Positions 1-11,708 are shown, counted from the stretch's first letter. The stretch is 64,000 nt of DNA from Anaspis maculata (GCA_949128115.1 OX421961.1:122639050-122703049); one strand, 5' to 3'. Program-made: numbers and translations. The notes: generated from the letters alone by a model not told the origin.

Positions 1-188
1 TTGGCGCTAGAAGGAGCTAGGCGGATCTAGAATTGTGCATCCATGATGAGCTTACCGGGTGCGCCGTTAAGTCGGTTAAAGCGGGTGCGCCATTGCGCAA
101 ATCTAGACAATAACAAGGCGGTACCCTTGTTTATGCGTTGGTTTATGATTAACAAGAGCAGACGTACAAGGCAGTTCTTGCGCAGCTT
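1..188. other. Unassigned sequence
   Basis: No gene or repeat is recognised. It directly precedes the MULE remnant and may be its degraded upstream part. Confidence 0.3.
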
Positions 189-854
189 GTGGATATAGGA
201 TCAGCCTTAAGATCCGAACACCAAAGTGTACTGAGTGATTTTGAAATTGCGCTTTTCAAAGCAGTACAGAACAAAGTGTGTTGTGCTCCCACAAACGAAA
301 GTTGTTTGGTGTTTTCTCCATTTATGCCAAAACTTATGGAGAAAAATTCAACCGCATGGTCTGAGTACTCTTTGCAAAGATCGATACTAAGCGATCGCAT
401 ACAATGCAGAACGCTTGCAGCATTAGCATTTGTGGCAGTTCGAGATGTGCAGTTTGCTTTCGAAATTACAATTGAAGATTTCAGACCTGAGCTGAAACCA
501 CTGATGGGAGTACTGGAAATTGGACTACATAGGAAGGCTCCTAACCTCCTGAGCAGTGAGCAGTCCTCCAAGATTTGCGGCAGACCATTGGAATATGTTT
601 GAAAGAACATCTGAAAATCTGCTCTCCTGCCCAGAAGCAATAAGGCCTCGGACAACAAATTCATTGACCAGATTAAAAAAGAACAGTCTTATACTGAGAT
701 GTATGTGGCCAAGTACCGAAGCGGTTGCAGAAAGGAGGCATCAGTAAATTCTAAGCACCACCAAGTGGACGAAGGACTGAGGACTCTGGTTAGTGGTTAC
801 AGTTTCAGGAACGTGGAAGCTCACGTCAAGCATATTACACCATTATCACTGTAG
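189..854 (+). pseudogene. MULE-type transposase remnant, middle to C-terminal part
   Basis: This is a decayed Mutator-like (MULE domain) DNA transposase of the FLYWCH-associated animal type. Homology runs through several frames. One frame has LSDFEIALFKAVQN, the 'DFE' block that holds a catalytic acidic residue. A second frame at about 313-390 has CFLHLCQNLWRKIQPHGL, the C-x-x-H..Q..W block. The first frame resumes with IQCRTLAALAFVAVRDVQFA. A further frame has PPRFAADHWNMFERT, followed by RTTNS, the usual 'RTNN' block. The C-terminus with KYRSGCRKEASVNSKHH runs to a stop near 854. At least three frame changes make it non-functional. It covers the part of the protein that the remnant at 22975-23450 lacks, but the two need not be the same copy. 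Confidence 0.85.
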
Positions 855-1439
855 AATGAACACAAATTATTTGTTAGTTTTTGGGAGTTCGGCATTACCT
901 ATTTTGTCTTTTCCCTGTTCAATTAAGTGTATGTTAAATAAATAATATCACATTTGTTATTTGTTTCTTATAAGCTACTGCATGTAATATTTTTGTTAAG
1001 GCCCCAGTTTACGCCTTAAACCCTGCTTGTTTTCAGATCCACCATATCGGGAGTTTACCTAGTGGTGGTTTGGACCCAGATGATTTTTCACTTTAAAGTT
1101 TCCCCTTTTTTTTTTCAAAACCACCCACCAGATGAAAAGTTGGTGCAAAATCATGTAAGTGTGGAAAAAAGAAGGAAACTAAAAAAGTTGGAAGCCAGCT
1201 CTCTTACTCCCTATCTAGTGATTTTGAAAAAAAGAGGCTTTTCTGCCTCTTCTTTGTCCACACGCTATTTTGGAGAGGCTTTTTGGGCGTGCTTAAATGG
1301 GACACGCTAAACAGACACAGAGTCGGTGCCTACTGCCTAACAACAACACAACAAGTAAACGATGACTGTAATTTATGTTCAAAATTATTGTTCAGCAAAG
1401 GAAGAAATTATTTTGTAACAGAAGAAATTTATGGAGTTG
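855..1439. other. Unassigned AT-rich sequence
   Basis: Nothing is recognised. An 82-codon open frame at 1062-1310 (+) is lysine-rich with no known motif and is probably chance. Confidence 0.3.
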
Positions 1440-1634
1440 ATTTCGTTTGTTGAATGACTTCCGTTCTCATGAAGAAGTTACAGAATTTGCTGTCATTACA
1501 GATCATTACTCTTTGTTATGGCTGGACAGACTTTCAGAACTGACTAAAAGACGATAAAATTTCAGCAATCCGACTTTGAACTTGTGCATCGCAAGGGAAA
1601 GCCGCATGTAGTCCCGGATGCCTTATCTTGAATC
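1440..1634 (+). pseudogene. Ty3/gypsy RNase H C-terminal fragment
   Basis: This is a short scrap of a retrotransposon polymerase. VITDHYSLLWL matches the 'xxTDHxxLxWL' block of retroelement RNase H. After a frameshift, FELVHRKGKPHVVPDALS at 1569-1631 matches the conserved end of the RNase H domain ('GxxNxVADALSR'-type). The frames differ and a stop follows at once, so it is dead. No LTR, RT or integrase adjoins it. A similar scrap lies at 49140-49240, but the two are not identical enough to be called one family. Confidence 0.8.
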
Positions 1635-1998
1635 AAGCTTTCTGGAATTTCAAAACTGGAAGTTGAAGCGGCTAATTCCGATTGCAGATAATCAGATATC
1701 CTACCCTGCGTGGAAAAATCCAAGATTCCAGTAGTAACTATAAACAATTGTGTCGCGAAATATCTGATCTCCAATTAATGTATCGGTGAAAACTGACAAT
1801 ACTCAGTGGAAACTCAAAAAGAGCGAAAGCAAATAAAAAGCAAGAATTAGCCTGCAGCAGCAAGCTTATATTGGGTTTTACATCACATGAGATATTTTTA
1901 ATAAAGAATTTTATTGTAATAATCATCAGTTTTTTTTGGAGAAAATGCATATGGGGTGGTTTTCTCAGCCGGTCACTCTCGACCTGAACGCAGATATA
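1635..1998. other. Unassigned sequence
   Basis: Nothing is recognised beyond the tail of the RNase H scrap. Minus-strand open frames here look like chance. Confidence 0.3.
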
Positions 1999-2976
1999 CA
2001 GGGTGTTTCACAATTACGGTTACAAACTTCTAAGGAAGATTTCCCATAAAAAATGGACCCGAAAAAAATACAAATTCGATCTCCTAAAATGCTCCGGTGG
2101 AAAGTTACAGGGTATTGACCTTGACTTTTTAAAATCGATTTTTTGATCCAACTTTTGAACTGTTCAAACGATTTTGTTCAAATTGGAAAGAAAGTCAATT
2201 GAAATAGGTCCCTATTGAACAATGACAACGTGTTTCAAAAAAAAAGTTCAGGGGCGTAGATAATGCGGGGTAACCTCATGTTCCCCCCCCCCCCTATTTT
2301 TTACCCCGTAGCCATTTTTTCAAAATGTTCTTATTTTTGGATTATACACTCAATTTAGAAAAGAAAGTTACTCCAGCGCAGTTGTGATTAGAAGGCTTCG
2401 TTTTCGAGATATTTGAGTTTTAAACTTTGGAAAACACTTTGAAATCGCCACTTTCCAAGCCTATATTGTCTTTTTTCTGGAAACTCCCGGTTTTTCAGCA
2501 AAAAATGGCGGTTTATCAACTTGAAACACCTAGAAAACCTATTTCAGTTGAGGTGATTTCCAAAGTGTCAGACTCAAATACCTCGAAAATGGAGCCTTTA
2601 TCAAAATTGTGCGAGAATACTTTTTTTTCTACATTGAACGTAGAATCCATAGATAAGAATAATTGAAAAAAAAAATAACAATGGGGGTAGAAAATAGGGA
2701 GGGAATATGAAAACACCTCCATTATCTACGCCCCTGAATTTTTTTCAACACGTTGCCATTGTTCGATAGAGACCTAGTTCAGATAGGTTTGTTTCAAATT
2801 TGAACAAAATCGGTTGAACGGTTCAAAATTTCTGTCAAAAAATCTTTTCAAAAAGTCTCCTTGAACATCCTGTAACTTCTCAACCGAGTATTTTAGGACA
2901 TCGAAGTTATACTTTTTTCTGCTACATTTTTGATGGGGAATCTTTCCTAGAAGTTTGTAAGCGTAATTGCTGAACC
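1999..2976. mobile_element. Foldback (long inverted-repeat) element, family A
   Basis: The left end TACAGGGTGTTTCACAATTA and following 60 bp recur inverted at the right end (GGTTCAGCAATTACG when reversed). The shared arm includes CAAACTTCTA(A/G)GAAAGATT. A second inverted pair lies inside: TTCAGGGGCGTAGATAATG near 2248 and its reverse complement near 2718. The element is almost wholly palindromic with arms near 480 bp. The right terminal GGGTG motif is eroded and no target duplication is clear. A 113 bp fragment of the same family is at 38121-38233. It has no coding capacity and is probably a non-autonomous Tc1/mariner-like foldback. Confidence 0.8.
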
Positions 2977-3112
2977 AGTGGCGCCGAACTCATAAAAAGT
3001 TACTATGGCGAAGAAAATTTTAGACCCCCCCCCCCTTACTGCCACGTTACGGTCGAGCCGGTAGGCCTAAGAGCCCCTTATGCAGTTAGCGCCGCAGGCG
3101 AAATTTTTTCGG

Positions 3113-3130
3113 AATAATAATAATAATAAT
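3113..3130. repeat. (TAA)n microsatellite
   Basis: Six TAA units lie in otherwise unassigned sequence between two inverted-repeat elements. Confidence 0.9.
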
Positions 3131-3241
3131 ATCAACAATAATTAGCAAAAAAAAGGGAAGGTGCTGACCAAATTGTCCATAGATTTCATATTTTTTTCAA
3201 ATTTAGAAATTTTCGAGAACTCTTGAAAATACCCCTTTAGG

Positions 3242-3425
3242 TACAGTTGGGAGCGAAATAATTCATACAAGTCGGCTGGATTTCAGAAATGTTATCCATG
3301 TTAGTTTTGATTATGATCAATCTCTAATCAAAACTGGCATTCTAGACGATCCAAGCAGCTTACATTTCTGAAATCCAGCCGACTTCCTAGCGGAGCCGTA
3401 GGAAATCTTTAGTTCCCAAATGTAT
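3242..3425. mobile_element. Tc1-related MITE with TACAGTTGGGAGC ends
   Basis: Inverted repeats share GTCGGCTGGATTTCAGAAATGT (first 20 bases GTCGGCTGGATTTCAGAAAT). They occur at about 3270-3291 and 3362-3385. The outer ends TACAGTTGGGAGCGAAATA and (reversed) TACATTTGGGAACTAAAGA match loosely. The left end equals the terminus of the Tc1 element starting at 54955, so this is probably a short deletion derivative mobilised by that family. Confidence 0.75.
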
Positions 3426-3721
3426 CCACTTACATAACATGGGCTGAATTTCAAGTTCAGGAACTGTGGCAGAAAATATTGCTACGAAGTTTGTGGGAAG
3501 AAGTAGGTAAGGTAAGACCCTCTTGTTAAATTGGGCCCCAGTTCTATGTGCAGTTCAGCCACACCTAGTGCAACGCAATGTATTGGAACCATTAGCAAGA
3601 ATCGAATTTTTTTTTGTGAGATCGTAAGATTTTCCTAGTCCAGTGAGGTGGCTGTTGAAGTCTGTATGATCAAAACCTTTTGCCTCTGCATGGTCTAGAG
3701 TGCTATGAAATTATTATTTTA

Positions 3722-4209
3722 TACAGGCTGTTACTTTTTTTTGTCAATATTCTAGGAGATGGTGGAGCATAAAAAATTAGTGGACTTTCTCAAGAAAATT
3801 AATATTGGGAACACATCATAACGAGGGTAGAGGCTTTCAAAGTTGAGTTTTGAAAATGGTTTTTTGGTTAAAACTCCAAATTTAAACACTAGATTTTGAC
3901 CAAATTCAGTACACAAAGTGAGTTGATGCATACCTACAAACTGGTCATATGGACATTTGTCACATTTGTAACATTTGTTGTATTAATTTTTTTATTTTTT
4001 CGGTTTTTGTTTTTGGCAAAAGTAACGAGTTATCGAATAAATTTCTCAAGTCGCCTATGATTCCTGGAAATCTGAAGGAAAAACATGGCTATCAAGGAGT
4101 CCGAGGCCTACTTTGAGGAGAAATTCATTCGATCACTCTTACTTATTTTTCAATGCTCCCATCATCTCCTGGAGTAGGTACTGACAAAAAAAAATTGTAA
4201 CACCCTGTA
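3722..4209. mobile_element. Foldback MITE, family B, with TA target site
   Basis: The ends are TACAGGCTGTTAC and (reversed) TACAGGGTGTTAC. Arms share TCTAGGAGATGGTGGAGCAT-like sequence at about 3751-3771 and 4150-4176 inverted. A TA dinucleotide flanks both sides, the Tc1/mariner signature. It is about 488 bp with no coding frame. Confidence 0.8.
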
Positions 4210-6785
4210 TATCAGAGGTTGGCCATAATTGCGATCATAATGACTGAATAAACTGTTGAATGCCGATGTCGGTCTCTGAAAATGTTTAAAACTGAATAAA
4301 AAGCTTTCATTATCGAAAGTTATTTCTGAAATGGCACAAAACTGGGAAACGGAGAGTGGTCGTATTCCTTACCGACATACATTGGAGATTCCCAAACAAC
4401 ATGCAGATGTCACTCTGAAGTCTGAAGTATATTGCAGGACATCATGAATACCAACAATTGAAAAAGGCAAAAATAGTCATAGCACTCAAAGTAAAATGGT
4501 TTTGATCATACGGTACCTATACCTAGGTACATCGTAAATAACTGTCATTCAGATTCAGTGTACCTAATAATCCTAATATACAATGATTTGCTGGGTAAAT
4601 CTCTCTTCCTCTTCTTTTCCTTCCTCTTTCCTCTTCTTCTTTTTTCTTCTCTTCTTTTCTTTTTTTCCTTTTCTTTCCCTCCAGACCCCCCCCCTCATTT
4701 TGAGGTATGGCGAGCGCCACAAAAAGAGGTCTATTTGGCGCCACTGTGCTGAACACCTTGTATTGTATACGGCAAAAGAAAAAGAATGCCTTGAGGTGTA
4801 TGGGCAGTGAAAAAGTTTCGTCTGTACGTGGAGGGAAGCGGATCACGAATCACACTGCTTTCGTTCAGCTAGTCGGTGTCTTTACACCACTACAACTCCA
4901 ACTGCGATTTTTTTTTGGAAAAGACAACTTCTTGCCGAGCAAGTGAGTTCCTGTGAACATTTTTGCTCACCTAGATGGAAGAGGTTATCTACTTACCCAG
5001 CGGCCAAGACTCGCGATATGTGAGGATCAGGAAGGCACTGAGCTGCCGTTCGTGGAGACTGCAGAAGACCTTACTCTTCAAGAATTGCCAAGCCAAGAGC
5101 CGAGAGTCGGCAATAAAGAATGCCTCGGTTTTTATCCGTTTGAATCGTTAGTAGCCGAATTATTCTGCCTGTTAAAGGGATGAAACCGGCTTCGGCACAG
5201 CGTTGATGATATGCAAATTTTGTTTCCACGTCACACTATTTACAAATTAATGTGTAACGACTAGCTTACGAGGAAAAGTTTCGAAGGGAGCACGTGTACC
5301 TAGGGATGTGCCAAGACTGCCAAGAGTTACGCCAGGTATATTACGTTGACACAATATAAACTGGAATCTCTGCTTCATAAAGCAGACAACTTTGTCAACG
5401 AATAATTAAATCAAGTAGTTTATCCAGGGGAAAGCTTCTGAACTGGCACAGGGGCTGTTCGGTTCGGGGTTGGTTTGTTTCGACGACAGTCAAGCTTTCA
5501 TTTCCCCAAGTAGCTGCTATATAGAAAACCAATTTCTTGCGTTTCCAATTTTCTCATTCAATAGTGTGAATAGCGAGTAAACTCTTGACCTTGTCGGAAA
5601 ACTACAAAGTTCGAGAAACAGTGAAAGTTCTCTTTGTATAAAAATTAACAACTTCGCCAAGTTCCAAGACCACCACCTTGACGCATCAGGTTCCGCTCCA
5701 AGAGAAAGTTTCAAGAGATGTAAAGTTATAACCGCATTGCTGCAATTTCGTTCAACCACAATACACAGCTAGGTTGAATGCGCTTAAATCTAAGCAGGAA
5801 CAAGTTTTACTATTGAAATAGTAAATCGCAGAAGGTACTACCTAGAGTATATTTTACAAGTTCCATACCAAACCGTCAGCTGATGTTTGATTACGCAAAT
5901 GCGGAGCTATCCCGGGCAAATTCTGGAATCCTGGAAAGTTGCATCAATTTCGTCTCTTTTGTCCGAGCGCCATTATAGCAATCGGAAGGGATTAGATTGA
6001 GAAATGCGGGGAGCTCTTATCTTTCGCCAAGTCTATTATTATATCCATGCGAATTCTGCGTTTGCATACAGAATCGATTATCCAGCTTTAATTACTATAA
6101 TCCCGAATGGAGAAGCCGTATCCCAACAGCCATAGATCATTTTCTATGTGATATGCATTATGGGGCCGTCGTAACTTGGCGGTTTTGGTTCCGGCGATAT
6201 GCCAAAGAAATTTGTCGACAGAAGATATCTGGTTGGCGGATAATGTACGACCCGACATTATATCACCAGGTGAGCAAGCAAGCGAGCACAGCCGCCTGCA
6301 ACTTTACGGATTCCAGATTACCGCAAACATTGTGTTTATAGGCACCAAAGTAATCAAGCGAGGTAATTGTGTTTGCTAGATGTGCGGGAGACACGTTAGG
6401 TTTTTAGCCTGGCTTCCGGGGTAAAACAAGCATAAAGTCAGAGTCGAGATGACAAATATCGCACCCGCCCTTGATGCCAGAGGGAAATAATCCAGGATTT
6501 ACCAGATACTTACTATGTTGTGCACGCACTTTCTCAACAACCAGGTATAGGTGTATACAAAATGACCCTGCAAAGTATGTTCTAAGACAACACGATGAAA
6601 TATTTGTCAATATTTAATTAAAGTTAATTGTGTTGTTGGCTTCAACTCGCGCGCAGGTCTACACACAACAACTTTATCAAGTTGACGATTACGGCTTGAG
6701 AAACTCCCCAAGAACAGGTTGGAATAATACGCACCGTGTTGCTTTTAACTTATCCTTTGTCCCATTCGTCTCTAATTAATTTGAC
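4210..6785. other. Unassigned 2.6 kb
   Basis: No recognisable protein, RNA or long repeat. It holds the polypyrimidine tract listed separately and scattered open frames of 60-115 codons, such as 4953-5183 (+) and 5997-6341 (+). None has a motif I recognise. It could include host intron or intergenic DNA. Confidence 0.4.
4604..4697 (+). repeat. Polypyrimidine (CT-rich) tract
   Basis: About 90 bases are almost pure C/T with runs of CTTCTT and TTTTCT, ending in an eight- to nine-base C run. It creates the long Phe/Ser/Leu frames on + and the Lys/Glu-rich frame on -, which are therefore not genes. Confidence 0.9.
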
Positions 6786-7599
6786 TTGCCTACGCTTCTC
6801 TCACATAAGAGATCGTCGAGGGAAGCGGAGCACTTAATTTCAAAAAATTTGCCAAACTTCTCCCCTATACCCACTCCGCTAAAGCAAATAAACAGTCGGT
6901 GCGAAAAATTCTTTATTAGCAACAGCAAACCGCTTTTGTCAACGACTACCTACTCTTTCCCGCAGTGTTCTTCCTCCTCTCCAACCACCGTCACCACCAC
7001 CACCACCACCACATTCCACAATCAAAGGAGAGGACGCGCATAATGAATTGCCTGGCGACCCACCCTGTTCCGCTCCTCCTCAGTCCTTCCTAGCATATTT
7101 TCCATTTAGGAAATTGCGGCAAGAACGTTTGCTGTTTCGCGCCTCGAATGCTCAAAAATTGCGCGAGGTTTTATTGTTAAGTGTTTGAATACATTGTTTG
7201 CAGAGAGACGCCATAAAATATTTAAGCGGGGTAGGGGGGTGCGGTGCGAAAGCGGAACGGCGAGAGGGCATTCGCGGAAAGGTCACGAATTTGGCGGACC
7301 GCCAACTATGACATTCGCACATCGATAATAACGACGAAACCGCGTTTGTTGGTGCGGTTGCGTTCGGGAAGTCTCACAACTCTCACACACACACGCCCGG
7401 CCCGGCACGAAATCGTACCAAAATGTCGAGTAACGTGAATCGTGCGTTTGATTTAGGAACAGAACAATTCCTGTATGGCCTTTAAAACAGCTACTTTACG
7501 CACTGTTCCAAGTCCGTAAAATTCTTCATCAGAGTATTATAAGCTTTTGAAAAGACGTTGTCAAGGAATCGCACTGTTGATATTGTAAAGACGATGGCC
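6786..7599. other. GC-richer unassigned block
   Basis: This block is visibly richer in G, C and CpG than the surroundings, especially 7020-7440. It carries a (CAC)n run. Open frames at 6786-7043 and 7244-7438 (+) show no domain. It could be host promoter or 5' exon DNA, but no start site or splice structure is convincing. Confidence 0.3.
6991..7012 (+). repeat. (CAC)n microsatellite
   Basis: Seven CAC units lie within the GC-richer block. Confidence 0.9.
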
Positions 7600-8110
7600 A
7601 ACGTAATTGAAATATCTCATTGCTGATTATGGGACAGCACTTTGTTAAAAGCAAACTGTCGTTTACTAATCGCCTTACGCTGGCACGTGCCCCTTATTGA
7701 AGATTTGATCGACCGTCTCGAAGGTTTCACTTATTTTAGTACAATGGACTTGGCGTTTGGGTATTACCAATTTCAGATGGACCATAGCAGAAACCGTTTT
7801 TCCACCCCTGACGGTCATCAAGAGTCCCTTCATATGCCATTCGGCCTTCGAAATGCAGCGGCTGTTTTTCAACAATTCCTAAATCACATTCTTGAACTCC
7901 TTCGCCTTGACGGTGGTAAAACGACTGTTTTTATGGACGATATACTCACAGTATATCATTGAGTAAATGATCATTTTTTATAATCTTTGTCGTACCTGGG
8001 CCTCGAAATTTCCATAGGAGTGTGCTTCAACAACGACAAAATCGCAGCAGTCTAAAATTTACTCACCCCCACAATTCCTTCCCAACTTTGTCAGAGCTGT
8101 GACACCGTCG
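7600..8110 (+). pseudogene. Ty3/gypsy reverse transcriptase fragment
   Basis: One frame at 7642-7962 carries the palm of a gypsy-type RT. VPLIEDLIDRLEGFTYF leads into FSTMDLAFGYYQFQMD (motif A, catalytic Asp). MPFGLRNAAAVFQ is motif B, and FMDDIL holds the catalytic Asp pair of motif C. A stop follows, then YLGLEISIGVCFNNDKIAA, the thumb/connection region, interrupted by another stop near 8056. The fingers and RNase H are missing, as are LTRs. It differs from the gypsy copy at 50341 (FSTLDIYSGY, YLDDIL), so it is another family. It is inactive. Confidence 0.9.
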
Positions 8111-8451
8111 GAGATTTATGCAAGTTAGTTTCTAGGAGGTGCAACTGCTCACACCGCACGTACAACGGTAAATAATCAAGAGATCACGAGGTAAATTGTA
8201 TCAAAAGGATATTAAAAGACTTTTGAAATTATGTGGAACTCATCCGCTATACCTATTTGAAATTCTTGGAAATGTAGTCACCATGCCCAGGGGAGTGGAA
8301 CGGAAAGATTGACAATACGCTATGCAGTGAGAAATTGGGAGGTGAGTCTTTTTCAAAAAATCACCCTGTACATTCTCCCCAGCTGAGCTTCGGTGAGTTA
8401 CTCAAGCTGAAGCTGCTAAACGATTCCAAATTTTAGGAATACATCATGCAG
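8111..8451. other. Unassigned sequence
   Basis: Nothing beyond possible eroded retroelement tail is seen. Confidence 0.3.
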
Positions 8452-8786
8452 TTCTGTGGTGGTCAGCGCGTTCGACTGCCACATCAGAGGTCGTGGGTTC
8501 GAGTTCCACTGTTTAAGCTCGAATTTTTGTCTAAAAACAAGCTCTTCGATTGAGTTGGGATGCTTGTTGAATGAAAACGCGCCGTGTGTCGCATAGCACG
8601 TAAAATACGAACAATGGTGCCGACCCCATGCGATATGTTAGTGGTCGTTGAAAATCCCTTTCCTGTGTTGAAACACACAGGGGTTCGGCAGAAATTTCCG
8701 GTATAGTGGAGGAAAGCATTCACCGGCGTCGCTGCTGGACCTCGTTGCGGAAATAGGACGACGTTGAATGAACGAGTAAAAAAAAA
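8452..8786 (+). mobile_element. tRNA-derived SINE, family 1, copy 1
   Basis: The 5' end has a pol III box A-like TGGTCAGCGCG and a box B GGTTCGAGTTCC about 40 bp downstream. This is the internal promoter of a tRNA-related SINE. The body contains AATTTCCGGTATAGTGGAGG and GCGGAAATAGG. It ends in an A-rich tail near 8778-8786. A shorter copy with the same head and body lies at 29947-30116. The copies differ by about 160 bp, present only here between head and body. No clear target duplication is seen. It is not a functional tRNA gene: no full cloverleaf can be drawn. Confidence 0.85.
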
Positions 8787-9359
8787 TCAGATCGAGGGTA
8801 TTGTGGTTAGATACGAGTGTAAAAACGTCACACATGTTCGGAAATTACAATTTTGCTTCTTCTTGGCCACCATTTTTCATGACTATGACTATGACTTTTA
8901 TGATTTATGGAATAAGATGCCTCGTCGAGTAGCATCTGAGGTGGCATCGCTATTGGAATAAAAAATCCTCATAATTTTCGCATTTATTGGGATACTATTG
9001 AGAAAACTAGGAAAAAGTGAGTAAATCGACAAAAACTGGCCACAGGTGTCCTCAAGTAGAAATGAGTTTAACAAAATTGTCACCAAAAACTGTTGATGGG
9101 ACCTTGTAATAGAGGTTCTGGGGAGCACAGAAATGTATCTAACAAAATCGTAGCTGATCCCGAACGGCAATTATTCAATTTTCAAGATTATCAGTTAAAA
9201 ATGTTGAGATAAAAATTTGGCTTCGGTTTTTTCAAATTTTTAAAATAACTAAGATTGTCTAAACGGGTCATTTTGCATCTCTCCCAATATCTAAAATGAT
9301 CTATGTAGATAGATTCATACCCTTCTGTTCTAATGAGAGTCCAAAACCTCCATTGTTGA

Positions 9360-9985
9360 GGAACTTTAACAAGTTTTGGAGATGACATGAATTTCCAAAG
9401 CTTCTGATAACACCCTTGTCCCAAAACACTTTGATAATATATTTATGCCCTCTTCGTAAGGTCCAGCTACAACCTTTGCAGTGCTGAAACACTTTTCAAC
9501 AATTTTGTTAATCGTTTTGAAGCCAGACACAAACGGAATCACGCAAAGTACTCCTACATTTTTCACGGATCAGTGAGACTTGCTTTCCTTTGAAAGTTTC
9601 CGACACGAGTTCTCTTCAAAAATCTTATGTTGGTAACTTTTGGCGACCAATTTTAGCTCCTTGGGCCACAGCAAAACTTCATCACACCCAAGTATCGTCA
9701 CAAGACCATTCCAAAATAAATGGTTCACAAACCCTTGAAGAAGATGCTTCGAAAAGAGGGGGGTTAATTATGATGTGACAATATTTCGCAAAGTTCTTCT
9801 TTTTTCCTGCAGAGCAAAATTTTCAATCAATGCGCCTCAAATCTCCATAAGTCTTCATACTTGTAACCATCTCTTTCTGTTTATTTTCTCCACAAACCTT
9901 ATTCAACGTAATTTCATTGAATTTCCCACGTAAGTCTTTTAGAGTGATGAAGCAGTACGGACATGGAAGTAGCCGTAGTTGTTTG
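9360..9985 (-). pseudogene. TE-associated protein remnant, left arm
   Basis: This minus-strand copy belongs to a protein family common in insect genomes as uncharacterised, repeat-associated proteins. It carries a CPYC-FITLKDLRGKF block near 9960. A downstream block IPFVSGFKTINKIVEKCF is followed by AKVVAGPYEEG at 9430-9560. Stops and frameshifts break it. The right arm (10350-11140) carries the mirror copy. The biochemical role is unknown to me; family recognition rests on the CPYC and C-terminal blocks. Confidence 0.6.
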
Positions 9986-10349
9986 CTGGTCATTGATCAA
10001 AAGAAGTTTAAATTCCTGAACAAATTTTAAAGGAATTGCATTGATATTAGTCATTTCAAACATCAACTTGATTTTAATTGGTCTAGAAGATGCAAAAATA
10101 ATTTTAGAGAAAGAGGAAAAGAAAAATTACACAGGCAGCAAAAAAGTCGTTACGTAAATTGAGGATCGATAGAGAAAAATGGGGGTATCAACCAGTTTCA
10201 ATAGGCTTATGAATGGTTTGCATTGTACCCCAGGTCAAAAAAAACCTATATGAAAATATCGAGTTGATGTTTCAAATGACCAACATCAATGGACTTGGGT
10301 TTAAATTTGTTTCGGATCTTGAACTTATTCTCTTGATCAATGGCCAGCG

Positions 10350-11140
10350 AATAGCTACACGACAACCATGCCCGTACTGCTTCATCACTCCAAAAGACTT
10401 ACGAGGGAAATTCGATAAAATGACGTTGAAATGAGGTTTGTGAAGAAAATATAGAAAAAAATGGTTACGAGTATGGAAACTTATGAAGATTTAAAGGCGC
10501 ATTGATGAGAAATTTTGCTCTGAAGGAAGAAAGAAGTTTTCAAAAGAGTGTCACAAGCTCAATCAACCCCCCTTTTTTTTGAAAAAGACTAAGCTTGTAT
10601 GTTACCGAGAATTGCATCATTCCAGAGTTGCATCTTTTCAAGGGTTTGTGAACCATTTGTTTTGGAATGATCTTGTGCTGATACTTTGGCGTGATGAAGT
10701 TTTGCTGTGGCCCAAGAAGTTGAACTCAGTGCATAGAGTCTCAGTGGGCAAAAGTTACCACGACGAGATATTCGAAAGGAACACCTGCCAGAAACTTTCA
10801 AAGGAGAGCGCCGGTCTTACTGATCCGGAAAACATAGAAAATGTGGGAGTACTTTGAGTGATTCCGTTTGTATCTGCCTTCAAAACGATGAACAAAATAG
10901 TTGAAAAGTGTTTCAGCACTGCAAAGGTTGTAGCTGGACCTTACGAACAGGGCATAAATATATTATCAAAGTGTTTTGGGACAAGGGTGTTATCAGAAGC
11001 TTTGGAAATTCATGTAATCTCCAAAACTTGTTGAAGTTCCTCAACAATGGAGGTCTTGGACTCTCATTAGAACAGAAGGGTATGAGTCTATTCACAGAGA
11101 TTTTTTCAGATATTGGGAGAGATGCAAAATTAACCGTTTA
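10350..11140 (+). pseudogene. TE-associated protein remnant, right arm
   Basis: This is the plus-strand mirror of the left-arm copy. Blocks in order are RQPCPYCFITPKDLRGKF, then after frameshifts IPELHLFKG/FVNHLFWNDLV ('PPELHLLLGxVNHLF' in related proteins), SYHDEIFERNTCQKLSK, FVSAFKTMNKIVEKCF, AKVVAGPYEQG and LLKFLNNGGLGLSLEQKG. The last resembles the 'GLGLxSEQxxES.H' tail of the family. At least four frame changes make it inactive. Together with the left arm it gives an inverted pair of one coding sequence. Confidence 0.65.
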
Positions 11141-11376
11141 GACAATCTTAGTTATTCTAAAAATTAAAAAAAAAACAAAGCAAAATTTTTATCACAACAT
11201 TTTTAACTGATAATCTTAAAAATTGAATAATTGCCGTTCGGGATCGGCTACGATTTTGTTAGATACATTTCTGTGCTCCCCAGAACCTCTATTACAAGGT
11301 CTCATTAACAGTTTTTGATGACAATTCAGTTAAACTCATTTCTACTTGAGGACACCTGTGTGGCCTGTATCTCCGA

Positions 11377-11708
11377 GACCGCAAGAGGTGGCTTGATGAA
11401 ATTTCCAGCCTCATGTTCAGGGCATGTTACGGAGTGGCACTGATTAATAAAAAAATCTTCATGATTCTTACATTTTCTGCATTATAATTGAAAAAACCAT
11501 AAAAACGGTGTGGTGCGCCCTCTTTCGCCAATCTCTTGTAACGCAGATGGGTTACAGTGCGGGATTTTCTACGGTATGTTCAGGACATGTGACAGAATAA
11601 TATAAAACAGGAAAAAATCGGTTCGGATTTGGTTACGGGTTTGGTGCTATTTTTGTCCAATATTCCTGAGCTATCCCTGTCAGAGGAGGATATAAATACC
11701 CCACGGAG
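11377..11708. other. Unassigned sequence with short direct repeats
   Basis: Two variants of a motif like TGTTCAGGGCATGTTACGGA (near 11415 and 11577) suggest a degraded tandem repeat. No gene is seen. Confidence 0.4.

Larger units (their letters stand above)
8960..11376. mobile_element. Large foldback, family C, with coding arms
   Basis: Sequence from 8960 to about 10080 recurs inverted from about 10260 to 11376, centred near 10168, with a loop near 180 bp. Examples: AGAGGTTCTGGGGAGCACAG at 9111 and its complement near 11270, and CGAACGGCAATTATTCAATT at 9161 inverted near 11220. Divergence between the arms is modest but includes many small indels. Both arms hold the same TE-type protein remnant (listed separately), so the element is a head-to-head pair. 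Ends and target duplication were not resolved. Similar 75 bp sequence (GTGGCA..AATAAAAAATC) lies in direct orientation outside both sides, near 8938 and 11433. Confidence 0.85.

Noticed and set aside
4523..4846. Open frames of 64-107 codons on both strands rich in Phe/Leu/Ser or Lys/Glu
   Set aside because: They are produced by the polypyrimidine tract 4604-4697; no domain and no conserved start.
8460..8530. Functional tRNA gene
   Set aside because: Box A and B are present but no acceptor and anticodon stems pair, and a second copy shares a long non-tRNA body, so it is a SINE.
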